From Verrucomicrobiota bacterium (GTDB lineage: Bacteria > Verrucomicrobiota > Verrucomicrobiia > Opitutales > Opitutaceae): a DNA stretch of 64,000 nucleotides. The DNA lies in contig JACRKC010000016.1 of the NCBI GenBank assembly GCA_016235555.1, forward strand, positions 1 to 64,000, read 5' to 3'. Positions 31,223 through 40,183 of this stretch are shown here, piece after piece; within the stretch, counting starts at the first letter, position 1, and each line of letters starts with the position of its first letter. The notes beneath the pieces were generated by a model, which worked only from the letters and a program-made list of their open reading frames with translations, did not search any database and was not told the DNA's origin. A program made the position numbers and the translations under genes.

Positions 31223-34200
31223 TCAAAACGACCAGGTCGTCGTGAACCGCGTTTCGCGCGGGGCGACGAGATCGTAGCGGCTGTAGGCGACGCCGCGACC
31301 GCCGGGTAGCAGGAAACCGTCCGGGTTGGCGGCGGAGAGGGAGAGGCGCACCGGGATGATCTGCGTCTGGTTGAGGAGATTCGACACGTTGATTTGCAGG
31401 CGCACGCGGCCGGGGAGGCGCGACGGTTTGAACGAGTAGGCGAGCATCGCATCGGCCGCGGCGATTTCGCGGCCCGAAATCTCGCGGCGCTGCGAATCGG
31501 AGCCGATCACGTTGGCGCTGCGCCAGCGCCAGCCGCCGCCAAACGTGAGGCCGCGCAGACGACCTTCCTTGAGGTCGTAGGCGGTGAAGAAACTGATCTT
31601 GTGGGGACGCAGGCCCCAACGCTTCTGCTGCTCGTCGCGGTCGGCGTTGGTGGTGTCGATCAGGTTGAAAATCTCCTGCGCGATGGTGGTGCCGGCGGCG
31701 TCGGTGGTGAGGGTGGAGAGGTTGGCGCCGGGAGCGAGCGAGCCGAGTTGGATCCATTTGGCGATGGCGCTGCCGGAGGTGAAGGCGTTGGGATCGACCA
31801 CGTAGCGGCCGGTGGCGTCCTGCCGCACGCCGGCGAGCACGTGGAAGCCGTCGGCCGCCGGCTTGAGGCCATACCAGTCGGTCATCTCGGTGGCGAAATT
31901 GGTGCGGCCGGAGTCGGTGTAGGAATAGTTGAAGACGAGGCGCCAGTTGCGCGTGAGGTTGGCGGTGAGGCGGGCCTCGTAGCCCTCGGTCACGAAGTCG
32001 GAGGCAATCGCGTTGGCGGGCGGCGTGTAGGTTTTGTAGATTTCGGCCCAGTCGGCGGCGGTGAGCGGGCGGCCGGTGCCGGCGAGCACGGTGGCGAAGG
32101 CGTCCATGACGCGCGAATTGCGCGCGGGGGCGCCGCCCAGGCCGGTGGAGGTGATGCGGCCTTTCTCGCGGCCGTCGAAGTAGACGAAGCGGGCGCTCAC
32201 GCGGCCCTCCAGCAGATCGAGGCCGAGGCCGTAATCGGAGCCCTTGCCGTGCGAGAGCGGCGCGAGGTTGCCGAGGGGGAACACCGTGCGCGCGAGCGGC
32301 GGCACGCCGACATTGGACGAGCGGTTGGCGATGAGCGACAGCCAGTCGGTCACGTGCCACACGCCGCCGATCGACTGCGTGCTGGCCTTCACGTGGGTGA
32401 CGGTGGCCTTGCGCGGATCGCGGTCGACCTTGTCGCCGACGACCGGATCGACGGAATAGCCGAATTGCGTGACGCTGACTTTGTCCTGGCGATAGCCGGC
32501 GGTGGTGACGAGACGGTCGCGCCAGAAGTGGCTTTGCACGACGCCGACGAGCGAGTCGGTATCCTGTTGCATGCCGGAGTTGTTGGCGCCGGCGGCGTCG
32601 TTGGCGAAGGCGAGATCGTAGGTGCGGCCGGCGAAGGTGAATTTGGCGGGCAAGGTGCGCCAGTCGCCGGCGCGGTAGGTGCCGGTGTCGCCCTCGGTGA
32701 AGTAATAGCGGGCGGAGACGCGGTTGTTCTGCGCGCTGGCGAGCGCGTTGAAGGGGCTGCCGACGAGTGAGAGCCACGCGAGGGCGTTGACGTCGGACTG
32801 CGCGGCGGTGGAGGCGGAGGCGGCGAGGCGGTGGCGGCCGAGCCACGTGCGCCTGGGCTCGAGCGAATAGGTGGCCGAGAGACGGGTCTCGCGGTAAGTG
32901 CCGTCGTGGAGGTCGCCGCGCCAGTTGCCGTCGACGTAGAGGCGGCCGGCGTAGGGGTTGGCCGGGCCGTTGAGGCCGAGCGTGCGGTTGGGCTCGCCGC
33001 GGAGCGTGGGCTCGTTGCCGACGAGCGTGCGGGTGGTGAGCGAGGTGGCCTGGTAGTTCGTGGCGAGATTGAGGACGAGCGCACGCAGTGGCTGCCAGTC
33101 GGCGGAGAACGTGTAGTTGTAGAGGCGCTGTTCGCGGAAGGAGCCGGGGCCGCCGGCGTTGGCCGAGCGCGGGAAGACTTGCGGATCGTTGATGATGAGC
33201 GCGGAGCCGGTGCGGCCGGGCGTGCCGTCGGGGGCGCGGACGGCGGCGTTGCCGTAGCTGCCGGTGAGGTAGGTGCCGATGGCGTCGAAGATCGTGCCGT
33301 TGTTTTCGATGAAGGTCGCGCGGTGGTTCTGGCCGCCGGTGGTGCCGTTGCGCGTGGTGATGCCGAGCGCGATCATCGCGGCGGTGGGCGCGGCGGTGGT
33401 GGGCGTGACGGTGACGGCGCTTTCGCCGCGGGCCGCGCGGTTGTCATACCACGCGAGGACTTCGTCGGTGGGCGGAAACGTTTTCACCACGGCGCCGCGG
33501 TCGCGTCCGAGCTCGCCCATGGCCGTGACGGTGAGCGTGCGCACGGGACGTGCGACGACCGAGGCGAAACCGCGACGCTTGTCCTGAAAATCGAACTGCC
33601 GCCAGCCGCCACTGGCTTGGTTGAGGCCGGCTGCCGCGATGGCGAGGCGGTCTTTCTTGAGCACCTTGTTCGCGTCGAACTCGGCGCGATTCTGGTCCCA
33701 CGAGCCGAAACCGTAGCGGAGCGTCGCGGAGTCGCGGTAGAGCACAGCGGTCTTCGAGGTCTGGTTGATCAAACCGCCGGGTGCGCCGACCCCGAAGAGG
33801 ATGCTGTTGGGGCCGCGCGTGTCGTCGAAGCGGCCCACGCGATACGGATCCATGTTGGTGATGCTGGTGAAGTAGTCCATGCCCTGGCTCGCCGCGAGGC
33901 CGCGGACCGCGGTGCGGTTGAGCAGGTTTTCGCCGGTGATCATCGGGTTCTGGCCGGAGCCGGCCTGCCAGGCGTTGGTGTCGAGTTCGGAGTTGACGGT
34001 GTAGTCGAGGAGGCGCGAGAGGTCGGTGATCGCGAGATCGTCGAGGAACTCCTTGGTGAAGACCGAGACGGAGCCGGCGGTGTCGCGGAGGCGGGAGTTG
34101 ATGCGGCTGCCGGCGAGAGTGTTTTCGGCGAGATAGCCGAGGTCCTTGCTCGTATTGACTTCGAACGGACTCAGCTCGACGACCGGCGTGGAGGCGGGCG

Positions 34201-34306
34201 GCGGCGATGAGGTGGCGGGCGTGGCGGAGATTGGTGCGGTCTGGGCGCGCGACAAGGCGGCGAAGGCAGAGGCCAGCGCGAGCACGCGCAAGGGATGCGA
34301 TTTCAT
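31223..34306 (-). CDS. TonB-dependent outer-membrane receptor
   Basis: The 1,027-residue protein begins with a signal peptide (MKSHPLRVLALASAFAALSRAQ), then VELSPFEVNTSKDLGYLAENTLAGSRI, a TonB-box-like start typical of large verrucomicrobial receptors. The plug domain (SVSVFTKEFLDDLAITDLSRLLDYT, RGPNSILFGVGAPGGLIN) leads to a long beta-barrel ending in RETRFTTTWSF, with the C-terminal aromatic needed for outer-membrane insertion. It lies between two sulfatase genes on the same strand, so it may take up a sulfated glycan product. Cargo is inferred from context only. Confidence 0.93.
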   Translation of the reverse strand: MKSHPLRVLALASAFAALSRAQTAPISATPATSSPPPASTPVVELSPFEVNTSKDLGYLAENTLAGSRINSRLRDTAGSVSVFTKEFLDDLAITDLSRLLDYTVNSELDTNAWQAGSGQNPMITGENLLNRTAVRGLAASQGMDYFTSITNMDPYRVGRFDDTRGPNSILFGVGAPGGLINQTSKTAVLYRDSATLRYGFGSWDQNRAEFDANKVLKKDRLAIAAAGLNQASGGWRQFDFQDKRRGFASVVARPVRTLTVTAMGELGRDRGAVVKTFPPTDEVLAWYDNRAARGESAVTVTPTTAAPTAAMIALGITTRNGTTGGQNHRATFIENNGTIFDAIGTYLTGSYGNAAVRAPDGTPGRTGSALIINDPQVFPRSANAGGPGSFREQRLYNYTFSADWQPLRALVLNLATNYQATSLTTRTLVGNEPTLRGEPNRTLGLNGPANPYAGRLYVDGNWRGDLHDGTYRETRLSATYSLEPRRTWLGRHRLAASASTAAQSDVNALAWLSLVGSPFNALASAQNNRVSARYYFTEGDTGTYRAGDWRTLPAKFTFAGRTYDLAFANDAAGANNSGMQQDTDSLVGVVQSHFWRDRLVTTAGYRQDKVSVTQFGYSVDPVVGDKVDRDPRKATVTHVKASTQSIGGVWHVTDWLSLIANRSSNVGVPPLARTVFPLGNLAPLSHGKGSDYGLGLDLLEGRVSARFVYFDGREKGRITSTGLGGAPARNSRVMDAFATVLAGTGRPLTAADWAEIYKTYTPPANAIASDFVTEGYEARLTANLTRNWRLVFNYSYTDSGRTNFATEMTDWYGLKPAADGFHVLAGVRQDATGRYVVDPNAFTSGSAIAKWIQLGSLAPGANLSTLTTDAAGTTIAQEIFNLIDTTNADRDEQQKRWGLRPHKISFFTAYDLKEGRLRGLTFGGGWRWRSANVIGSDSQRREISGREIAAADAMLAYSFKPSRLPGRVRLQINVSNLLNQTQIIPVRLSLSAANPDGFLLPGGRGVAYSRYDLVAPRETRFTTTWSF

Positions 34307-34348
34307 GGGGCGGGGTAGCCCCATCGAAAGTGAAACACCGGGCGGGGG

Positions 34349-35842
34349 CTACTGCTTTTTCTTCTTCTGCTTCGCCTTGCCTTCGTCGTCGGGCGCGAGG
34401 GCGCGCGGGCGGTTGGCGGGGCCGGGCCTGGGCTCGGGGCTCTTCTTCAACTCGGCCTGCGCCTCGCGCAGCGTCGAGACGAGCGCGGGGTCGGTGGCGC
34501 GGTTCTGGTATTCGTGCGGGTCGGGAGCGAGGGAGTAGAGTTCGCGGCCAGCCTCGCCGCCGTTCCACTCGGTGTAGCGCCAGCTCACGCCGATCACCGT
34601 CTGGCTGAGGACATCGCGCTTGGTGGCGGTGTCGTAGTGGTAAACCATCGTGCGAGCGGGGCGCGGGCGACGTTCGCTGGCGCCACGCATGAGCGACACG
34701 AGCGAGCGGCCCTCGAGGCCGGCGGGCGCGGGAAATCCGGCGAGATCGGCGAGCGTCGGATAGATGTCGATGAGCTCGACGGGCGCGCCGATCACGCGGC
34801 CGGCGGGCACGCTGCCGCCGGCGAAAATGAGCGGCACGCGCGTGGAGGCGTCGAACGCACTGAGTTTCGCCCAGAGGCCGCCATGATCGCCGAGGTGAAA
34901 GCCGTTGTCGCCGACGAGGACGACGAGCGTGGTTTTCCAGAGATCGAGGCGGTCGAGTTCGTCGAGCAGCATCCCGATGCGCGAATCGGTGTAGGAGATG
35001 CACGCGTAGTAGCCGCGCAGCGCGCCGGCGCGCGAGGCGGGTTGCGCGAAACCCGAGAGTTCCGTTTGCAGCGCGATCGGTGGGATGTCGCACATCGCGG
35101 GTTCGGCGGGTGGAGTGAGTTTGGCTTCGTCGTAGAGGTCGAAGAACTTTTTCGGCGCGGTCCACGGCAGGTGCGGTTTGTGAAACCCGGCGGCGAGGAA
35201 GAAGGATTTTTTCGCGGCGGATTTCTCGGCGATGAGCTTGGCGGTCGTCGCGGCATTGAGTCCGTCGCGCATCTGCGAGCCGTCGCCGTCGAGCACGTGC
35301 CAGGCCGGGCGCCCGTCGCCGCCGCCGTAGCGGGACTCGATGGCGGCCTTTTCCTGCGGGTCGTTGCCGGGGCCGTCCTCGTAGGCGTCCCACGATTTCT
35401 CGTCGCTGGTGCGCAGGTTGTGGGCGACCTTGCCGGCACCGGCGGTAAAGTAGCCGCGCTCGCGGAAGAACTGCGGGAGCATCACCGCATCGGGCAGGGC
35501 GGTGCGCGGCGGGGTGTTGAGCACGTAGATGCCGGTGGTCTCGGGACGGCGGCCGCTGAGGAAGGAGGCGCGGCTCGGACCACAGAGCGGGTATTGGCAA
35601 TACGCGCGGTCGAAGCGCACGCCGCGCGCGGCGAGGCGGTCGATGTTGGGCGATTTGACCGCGGTGTTGCCGTAGCAGCCGAGGGATGGATTGAGATCGT
35701 CGACGACGATGAAGAGGACGTTGGGATTCGACGCGCCCGCCGAGGGCGGTGGCTCGGCGGCGGAACCCGGCAGAAGGAACAGGGCGAAAACACCGAGCAA
35801 GAAGGACCACGGACGGACCCTGCGCGGCGGGGCCGCAACCAA
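34349..35842 (-). CDS. Secreted type I sulfatase
   Basis: The core of about 497 residues has IVVDDLNPSLGCYGN, the formylglycine motif C-G-P-S-R (LCGPSRASFLSG) and VGDNGFHLGDHGGLWAK, so the active site is intact. A signal-like segment (WSFLLGVFALFLLPGSAA) precedes it, but no ATG lies directly before. I used the TTG at 35842; a TTG at 35854 is equal. The open frame extends to 36013, but that part reads through an inverted repeat (35863-35942). It ends with a Lys-rich tail (GKAKQKKKKQ). It is upstream of the TonB receptor gene by 42 bp and probably in the same unit. Confidence 0.85.
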   Translation of the reverse strand: MVAAPPRRVRPWSFLLGVFALFLLPGSAAEPPPSAGASNPNVLFIVVDDLNPSLGCYGNTAVKSPNIDRLAARGVRFDRAYCQYPLCGPSRASFLSGRRPETTGIYVLNTPPRTALPDAVMLPQFFRERGYFTAGAGKVAHNLRTSDEKSWDAYEDGPGNDPQEKAAIESRYGGGDGRPAWHVLDGDGSQMRDGLNAATTAKLIAEKSAAKKSFFLAAGFHKPHLPWTAPKKFFDLYDEAKLTPPAEPAMCDIPPIALQTELSGFAQPASRAGALRGYYACISYTDSRIGMLLDELDRLDLWKTTLVVLVGDNGFHLGDHGGLWAKLSAFDASTRVPLIFAGGSVPAGRVIGAPVELIDIYPTLADLAGFPAPAGLEGRSLVSLMRGASERRPRPARTMVYHYDTATKRDVLSQTVIGVSWRYTEWNGGEAGRELYSLAPDPHEYQNRATDPALVSTLREAQAELKKSPEPRPGPANRPRALAPDDEGKAKQKKKKQ

Positions 35843-35862
35843 GCTACGGACCAAAGCAGCTT

Positions 35863-35942
35863 TAACCGCGGATGACGCGGATATTGCGGATAAAGGCAGG
35901 AAGGACTCGGACCATCCGCGCCATCTGCGTAATCCGCGGTTA
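35863..35942. repeat. TAACCGCGGAT...ATCCGCGGTTA inverted repeat
   Basis: The outer 11-bp arms are perfect and the inner part is AT-richer than its surroundings. It lies directly before the sulfatase signal-peptide region, so it may carry the gene's leader or promoter. Nothing else was recognised between 35843 and 36211 besides this and the next repeat. Confidence 0.7.
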
Positions 35943-36030
35943 ATGAATTGGAAATCCTCGTCGCAGGACGTGTGCATGTTCAGAGATAGAGAACGGATGA
36001 ACCCAGCACGCATTGCCGCAATCGAACGGT

Positions 36031-36106
36031 CTTGAACAGGAAGGTCGAGAAGAGCGGAAAGACAGAAATCGGGTTCTTTACGACCTTCCCGAACTTCCTG
36101 TTCAAG
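36031..36106. repeat. CTTGAACAGGAAG...CTTCCTGTTCAAG inverted repeat
   Basis: The arms are CTTGAACAGGAAGGTCGAGA and its near complement at 36085-36106, enclosing about 30 bp. It lies downstream of the 36212-36910 gene, in the gap to the sulfatase. Confidence 0.7.
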
Positions 36107-36211
36107 AATCTTGTTCGAGATGCTCGATCCTTCGACATTGTGATACGGATGGTGGAGCTGGTGGCGGGATTTTCACGGATGACCGCGCGGGCGATGCGCG
36201 GGGTGGGTTGG

Positions 36212-36910
36212 TCAGAATCCTTTCAGGAAAAGCTCCTTGTCCTCCTTGAGCAGTTCGTCGAGGGCCATCACGTAGACGCGGGAGAACGTCGCGAAGTCGC
36301 AGATGGCGTTGAGATTCGAGTCGCGTTCGGACGCGTGGCCGACGCGGCTGACGAAGGCGGAGCTGACGAGGTCAAGGGCGTCGTAGAGGGCCATGAGTTC
36401 CTTGAGTTCCCAATCCGGCGTGCCGCCGGACTTCATCACGAAATACTGCTTCAGCAGGTAGTGGCTGACCACGCGCGAGAGGGTCTCGTTCATCGACGCG
36501 AACGGCAGGTGCCGCAGCGCGAGCGGGCGCAGGCGGCTCGTGATCGGGCAGCCGCTGAGCGCCATGTAGAGGCCGAAGAGGGAGCGCAGACCGGTGTTCA
36601 TGTCGCACTCGGAAACGTAGGTGCGGTGGCCGACGACGACGCTGACGCGGGCGCGCTGATAGGAAGCAATGGTGCGGAACTTCGCGGCGGCGGCGTGAAG
36701 ATCGACGGCGGCGGGGCAGTATTTGCGACCGGTGCCGGCGAGCGGACAATTGGTGCAGATGTCGGTGGCGAGTTCGGTCCAGGCGGGCAGCGGCTGCTCG
36801 CGCGACTGCGGTGTTTCGACCCAACCCTGTAGCGGCACCTCGAAGTGAAACGCGGTTCCGTCGTCGAAGGCGAAGTCGTAGGTGATGGAGGTGGATTCGG
36901 CGGAGGACAC
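36212..36910 (-). CDS. Conserved-looking protein with CTNCP...KYCPA Cys motif
   Basis: The 232-residue soluble protein starts at a GTG. A short beta-rich N-terminus (ITYDFAFDDGTAFHFEVPLQG) is followed by TDICTNCPLAGTGRKYCPAAVDLHAA, three Cys that could bind a metal. The rest is helical, with KFRTIASYQRARVSVVVGHRTYVSECDMNTGLRSLFGLYMALSGCPI. No known family came to mind. It starts 14 bp after the esterase gene stop, so it is probably co-transcribed with it. Confidence 0.7.
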   Translation of the reverse strand: MSSAESTSITYDFAFDDGTAFHFEVPLQGWVETPQSREQPLPAWTELATDICTNCPLAGTGRKYCPAAVDLHAAAAKFRTIASYQRARVSVVVGHRTYVSECDMNTGLRSLFGLYMALSGCPITSRLRPLALRHLPFASMNETLSRVVSHYLLKQYFVMKSGGTPDWELKELMALYDALDLVSSAFVSRVGHASERDSNLNAICDFATFSRVYVMALDELLKEDKELFLKGF

Positions 36911-36924
36911 GGCGGCGTGCGGGG

Positions 36925-37893
36925 CTACTGCTTCGACTTCTTCTTCTGGTTTGGCGCCGGCGGGGCGGGCAGGGCGAACGTGATGGCGCGCGCAATGGAG
37001 GCGAGGGAGACGGTGTTATGACTCTCGTCCTGAAAAATCGCGTAGCGGACGATGAGTTTGTCGGGATTCAGCTTGCCGATGCGGTCGGCGAGTCCACGCG
37101 CATTGGTGATCATCTTGCCGAGATCGGCGGCGCGCTTGGCGGCATCGGGGCCCAGGTATTCCTCCTCGCTCGCCGACGTGATCAGGATGCGCAGATTCAG
37201 TTTACCGGTGCGGGCCTTTTCAGAAAAGACCGGCTCGTCGGCGAGCACGGCGTTGTCACCTTGCCAGATGGACGGGCTGATAACGAGGTAAGTTGAAAAA
37301 TTCTCCGGGGTGCGGAGCATCGCACGCACAACCGCGAGTCCGCCGAGAGATTTGCCGTAGAGCATGTAGCGGGCGGAATCGACGGCGAAACGGGACGCCA
37401 CGAAAGGTTTGATCTCCTGCTCGACGATGCGGAGGAACGTGTCGCAGCCGCCTGAGCCAGTAGGGAAGCGCTCCGGCTGTTCCTTCACGGACAAGTCGAT
37501 GCCCCGCCGACGCCGGACTTCGGCATAATCTTCGGTCGGATAGCCGATGCCAACGACGATGGCCGTGTCGAATGGTCCGCTGCCCCACGTGGCTGTGTCG
37601 GAGGCGGCACGGAAATACCAATTGCCATCGAGCACAAAGAGCACGGGGTAGCGTTTCCCGGGCTCCGCCTTGGGCGCGGAGATCATCAAGCGATAGGGCT
37701 GGCCGTTGATCGCCGAGGTGAAGTCGAACTGGCGCTCGCGCGAGACGGCGACAGGACCGGTATCAGTGAACGTGGCTTTTGCGGCGGACTTTTCGTCAGC
37801 ACCGAGGCCGGTGGCGGCCAGAACAAGCGCCGCCATGGCTGACAGGGCGGCGCGCACGAAGGGTCGTCGAGTGGTGGTAGTGAGGCTGGACAT
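36925..37893 (-). CDS. Secreted esterase, IroE/esterase-D type
   Basis: The 322-residue alpha/beta hydrolase has a signal region (RRPFVRAALSAMAALVLAATGLGA). The substrate domain contains PVLFVLDGNWYF and TAIVVGIGYP, the nucleophile elbow is YGKSLGGLAVVRAM (Ser in GKSLGG), and the catalytic His is probably in QDESHNTVSL. The pattern fits the Fes/IroE siderophore-esterase branch of the putative-esterase family. A carbohydrate-ester substrate is also possible here, near sulfatases. The C-terminus is Lys-rich (APNQKKKSKQ), like the nearby sulfatase tails. Confidence 0.85.
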   Translation of the reverse strand: MSSLTTTTRRPFVRAALSAMAALVLAATGLGADEKSAAKATFTDTGPVAVSRERQFDFTSAINGQPYRLMISAPKAEPGKRYPVLFVLDGNWYFRAASDTATWGSGPFDTAIVVGIGYPTEDYAEVRRRRGIDLSVKEQPERFPTGSGGCDTFLRIVEQEIKPFVASRFAVDSARYMLYGKSLGGLAVVRAMLRTPENFSTYLVISPSIWQGDNAVLADEPVFSEKARTGKLNLRILITSASEEEYLGPDAAKRAADLGKMITNARGLADRIGKLNPDKLIVRYAIFQDESHNTVSLASIARAITFALPAPPAPNQKKKSKQ

Positions 37894-37965
37894 GGGACAG
37901 TGGGGTGGACGTTGAAGGGGACGGAGCGGCGACAAGAGCGAGACCAGGGAGTTTTTTCCAACCTT

Positions 37966-38034
37966 GTGGGAGGGGTTTTATGCCCCGACGGGTTTCGATG
38001 TGCGCCGGGCGTCGGGGCATAAAGCCCCTCCCAC
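37966..38034. repeat. GTGGGAGGGGTTTTATGCCCC inverted repeat
   Basis: The arms TGTGGGAGGGGTTTTATGCC and the complement ending CCCCTCCCACA run over about 25 bp with the loop GGTTTCGATGTGCGCCGGGC. It lies 42 bp after the next sulfatase stop, between two genes on the same strand. Confidence 0.85.
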
Positions 38035-38075
38035 AATTCTTTCTCGCGCGATTTTCATGAATTTGAAAACACGCC

Positions 38076-39812
38076 TTAATCTTCTTCGCCGGACTGCTTC
38101 TGCTTTTTCTTGGCCGCGCCTTGATTCAGCGGCCAGGGGCGGGCGCCGACTCGGGTGGCCCACGCGTCGTATTGGGCGGACATTTCCTTCACGCGAGCGG
38201 GGTGCTTTGCGGCGAGGTCGGTGGACTCGGAGCGGTCGGCGGCGATGTCGTAGAGCTCCCAGCCGCCGGGATGCTTCGAGACGAGTTTCCACTGGCCCGT
38301 GCGGATGGCGCGGTTGCCTTCGTGCTCCCAGAAGATGGGCTGCGTGCGGTTGAGCGAGTTTCCGCCGAATGCCGAGCGGAGACTCACGCCTTCCATCGGC
38401 TGGATTTTCTCTTTGGCGAATTGGGCCGGGTATTTCGCCCCGGAGAGGTCGACGCAGGTGGCCATGAGGTCGATGAGGTGGCCGGGCTGCGGCTCTAGCT
38501 GGCCGCGGCGCGCGGTGGCGATCCCGGCGGGCCAGTGGGCGATGAGCGGCGTGGAGATGCCGCCTTCGTGGACCCAATGCTTGTATTCGCGGAAGGGGGT
38601 GTTGCTGACGTTGGCCCAGCCGCGGCCGTAGGCGATGTAGGTGTCGGCCGGGCCGGGCATCACGCCGTAGCCCTGGCGCACGGGCCAGCCGTCGCGCGTC
38701 TGCTTTGGCAGGCTGCCGTAGTGCTGGGCGTCCTTGGCCATCGGCGGAAGGGAAGGCGCGGCGGCGCGGGGCTTGAATTCGCCGACGCGGCCGTTGACCT
38801 CGGCGCAGCCGCCGTTGTCCTGGAGGAAAAGAATGAGGGTGTTGTCGAACTGGCCCTGCTGCTTGAGCTCGGTGACGATGCGGCCGATGCCCTCATCCAT
38901 GACACTGATCATGGCGGCGTAGGTTTCCATGCAGCGGGTCTCGAATTCCTTGTTCTTCACGTCGGACCACTTTTCCGCGCCGGGCGAAAGAGTGGCGTCG
39001 GGGGCGATGACGCCGAGTTTCTTCTCCTTGGCGAAACGCGCGGCGCGGATCGCGTCGTAGCCGGCATCGTAGCGGCCCTGGTATTTCGCGATGTCGCGCT
39101 CGCGCGCGTGCATCGGCCAGTGCGCGGCGGTGTAGGCGAGATAGAGGAAAAAGGGCTTTTCCTTCTGGTCGCGCGTGTGCTCACGGATGAAGCGCGTGGC
39201 GTGATCGGTGAAGGCGTCGGTGAGATAATACTCGGCGGGCTGGTATTCGGGGTCGTTGACAGACGTGATGAGGGTGTTGTCGCGGACGGGCGTGCTCGGA
39301 TCCCAATAACTGGAGGCGCCGTGGATGATCCCGTAGTAGCGGTCGAAGCCGCGCTGGAGGGGCCAGTTGTGGGTGCGTTGTATTTCCGTCGCTGTGGCGC
39401 CCGGCGTGACGTGCCATTTGCCAACGGCGTAGGTGCGGTAGCCGGCGGGCTTGAGGACTTCGGCGATCGTGACGGAGTGGCGGTTGAGGTCGCCGCGGTA
39501 GGCGTCGGTGCCGTTGTCGCCCATCATGTGGCCGATGCCGGCTTGATGCGGGTAAAGGCCGGTGAGGAGCGAAGCGCGGGTGGGGCAGCAACGCGCGGTG
39601 TTGTAGAATTGGGTGAAGCGCACGCCGCCCGCGGCGAGCGAGTCGAGGTTGGGCGTGGCGATCTCGCCGCCGTAACAGCCGAGGTCGGAGTAGCCCATGT
39701 CGTCGCAGAGGACGATGATGAGGTTGGGGCGCGCAGGGCTGGCGGCTCGTCCAACGAAGACGAACATGGAGAGAAGGAGAGACAGAGAGACGGAGAGACG
39801 GAGGAGGTTCAT
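38076..39812 (-). CDS. Secreted arylsulfatase
   Basis: The 578-residue protein has a signal peptide (MNLLRLSVSLSLLLSMFVFVGRA). The sulfatase core reads VLCDDMGYSDLGCYGGEIATPNLDSLAAGGVRF, with the formylglycine motif C75-C-P-T-R in TARCCPTRASLLTG. Further on are GHMMGDNGTDAYRG, YAVGKWHVTPG and LFLQDNGGCAEVNGRVGEF, as in S1_4-like arylsulfatases. The C-terminal EHEGNRAIRTGQWKLVSKHPGGWELYDIAADRSESTDLAA block is typical of the class. It ends in a Lys/acidic tail (AAKKKQKQSGEED). It stands alone after a repeat, upstream of the esterase gene. Confidence 0.93.
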   Translation of the reverse strand: MNLLRLSVSLSLLLSMFVFVGRAASPARPNLIIVLCDDMGYSDLGCYGGEIATPNLDSLAAGGVRFTQFYNTARCCPTRASLLTGLYPHQAGIGHMMGDNGTDAYRGDLNRHSVTIAEVLKPAGYRTYAVGKWHVTPGATATEIQRTHNWPLQRGFDRYYGIIHGASSYWDPSTPVRDNTLITSVNDPEYQPAEYYLTDAFTDHATRFIREHTRDQKEKPFFLYLAYTAAHWPMHARERDIAKYQGRYDAGYDAIRAARFAKEKKLGVIAPDATLSPGAEKWSDVKNKEFETRCMETYAAMISVMDEGIGRIVTELKQQGQFDNTLILFLQDNGGCAEVNGRVGEFKPRAAAPSLPPMAKDAQHYGSLPKQTRDGWPVRQGYGVMPGPADTYIAYGRGWANVSNTPFREYKHWVHEGGISTPLIAHWPAGIATARRGQLEPQPGHLIDLMATCVDLSGAKYPAQFAKEKIQPMEGVSLRSAFGGNSLNRTQPIFWEHEGNRAIRTGQWKLVSKHPGGWELYDIAADRSESTDLAAKHPARVKEMSAQYDAWATRVGARPWPLNQGAAKKKQKQSGEED

Positions 39813-39835
39813 TTTCTTTTTTCCTGCCTTACATT

Positions 39836-40012
39836 TTAGAGGATATTTTTCGCGGTTATGCAGAGGCTCGAAATACATATTATCGCTGCAATGGCTGTCA
39901 GACCGGCAAATCCGTGGTCGCGAAAAGCAAACGCAAACCATGCCAATTTGATCATCAGCAAGGAAACGACAGACAGGCTCGATACGGCAAAGACCAAGAT
40001 AACTACCTTCAT
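39836..40012 (-). CDS. Possible small two-segment membrane protein
   Basis: The 58-residue frame (MKVVILVFAVSSLSVVSLLMIKLAWFAFAFRDHGFAGLTAIAAIICISSLCI...) has two hydrophobic helices and a charged turn. This stretch is clearly less GC-rich than the surroundings. It could be a real small membrane gene or a chance frame in an AT-richer spacer. No homologue known to me. Confidence 0.4.
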   Translation of the reverse strand: MKVVILVFAVSSLSVVSLLMIKLAWFAFAFRDHGFAGLTAIAAIICISSLCITAKNIL

Positions 40013-40183
40013 TTCACGGGGCGCTTCGGGAGGTAACGTCAGGGTGATGAAGCGTTCACCAAGCAAGATTCGTCACGGATGTGAAGTGGCGAATCTAATG
40101 TTGCGCCAAGATTGCCCTTGTGCGCCCGGCGCATCGCAGGCGAGGGTGGGCTCGCCCCCCCCCAACCCAACCCACCTCCCGTC

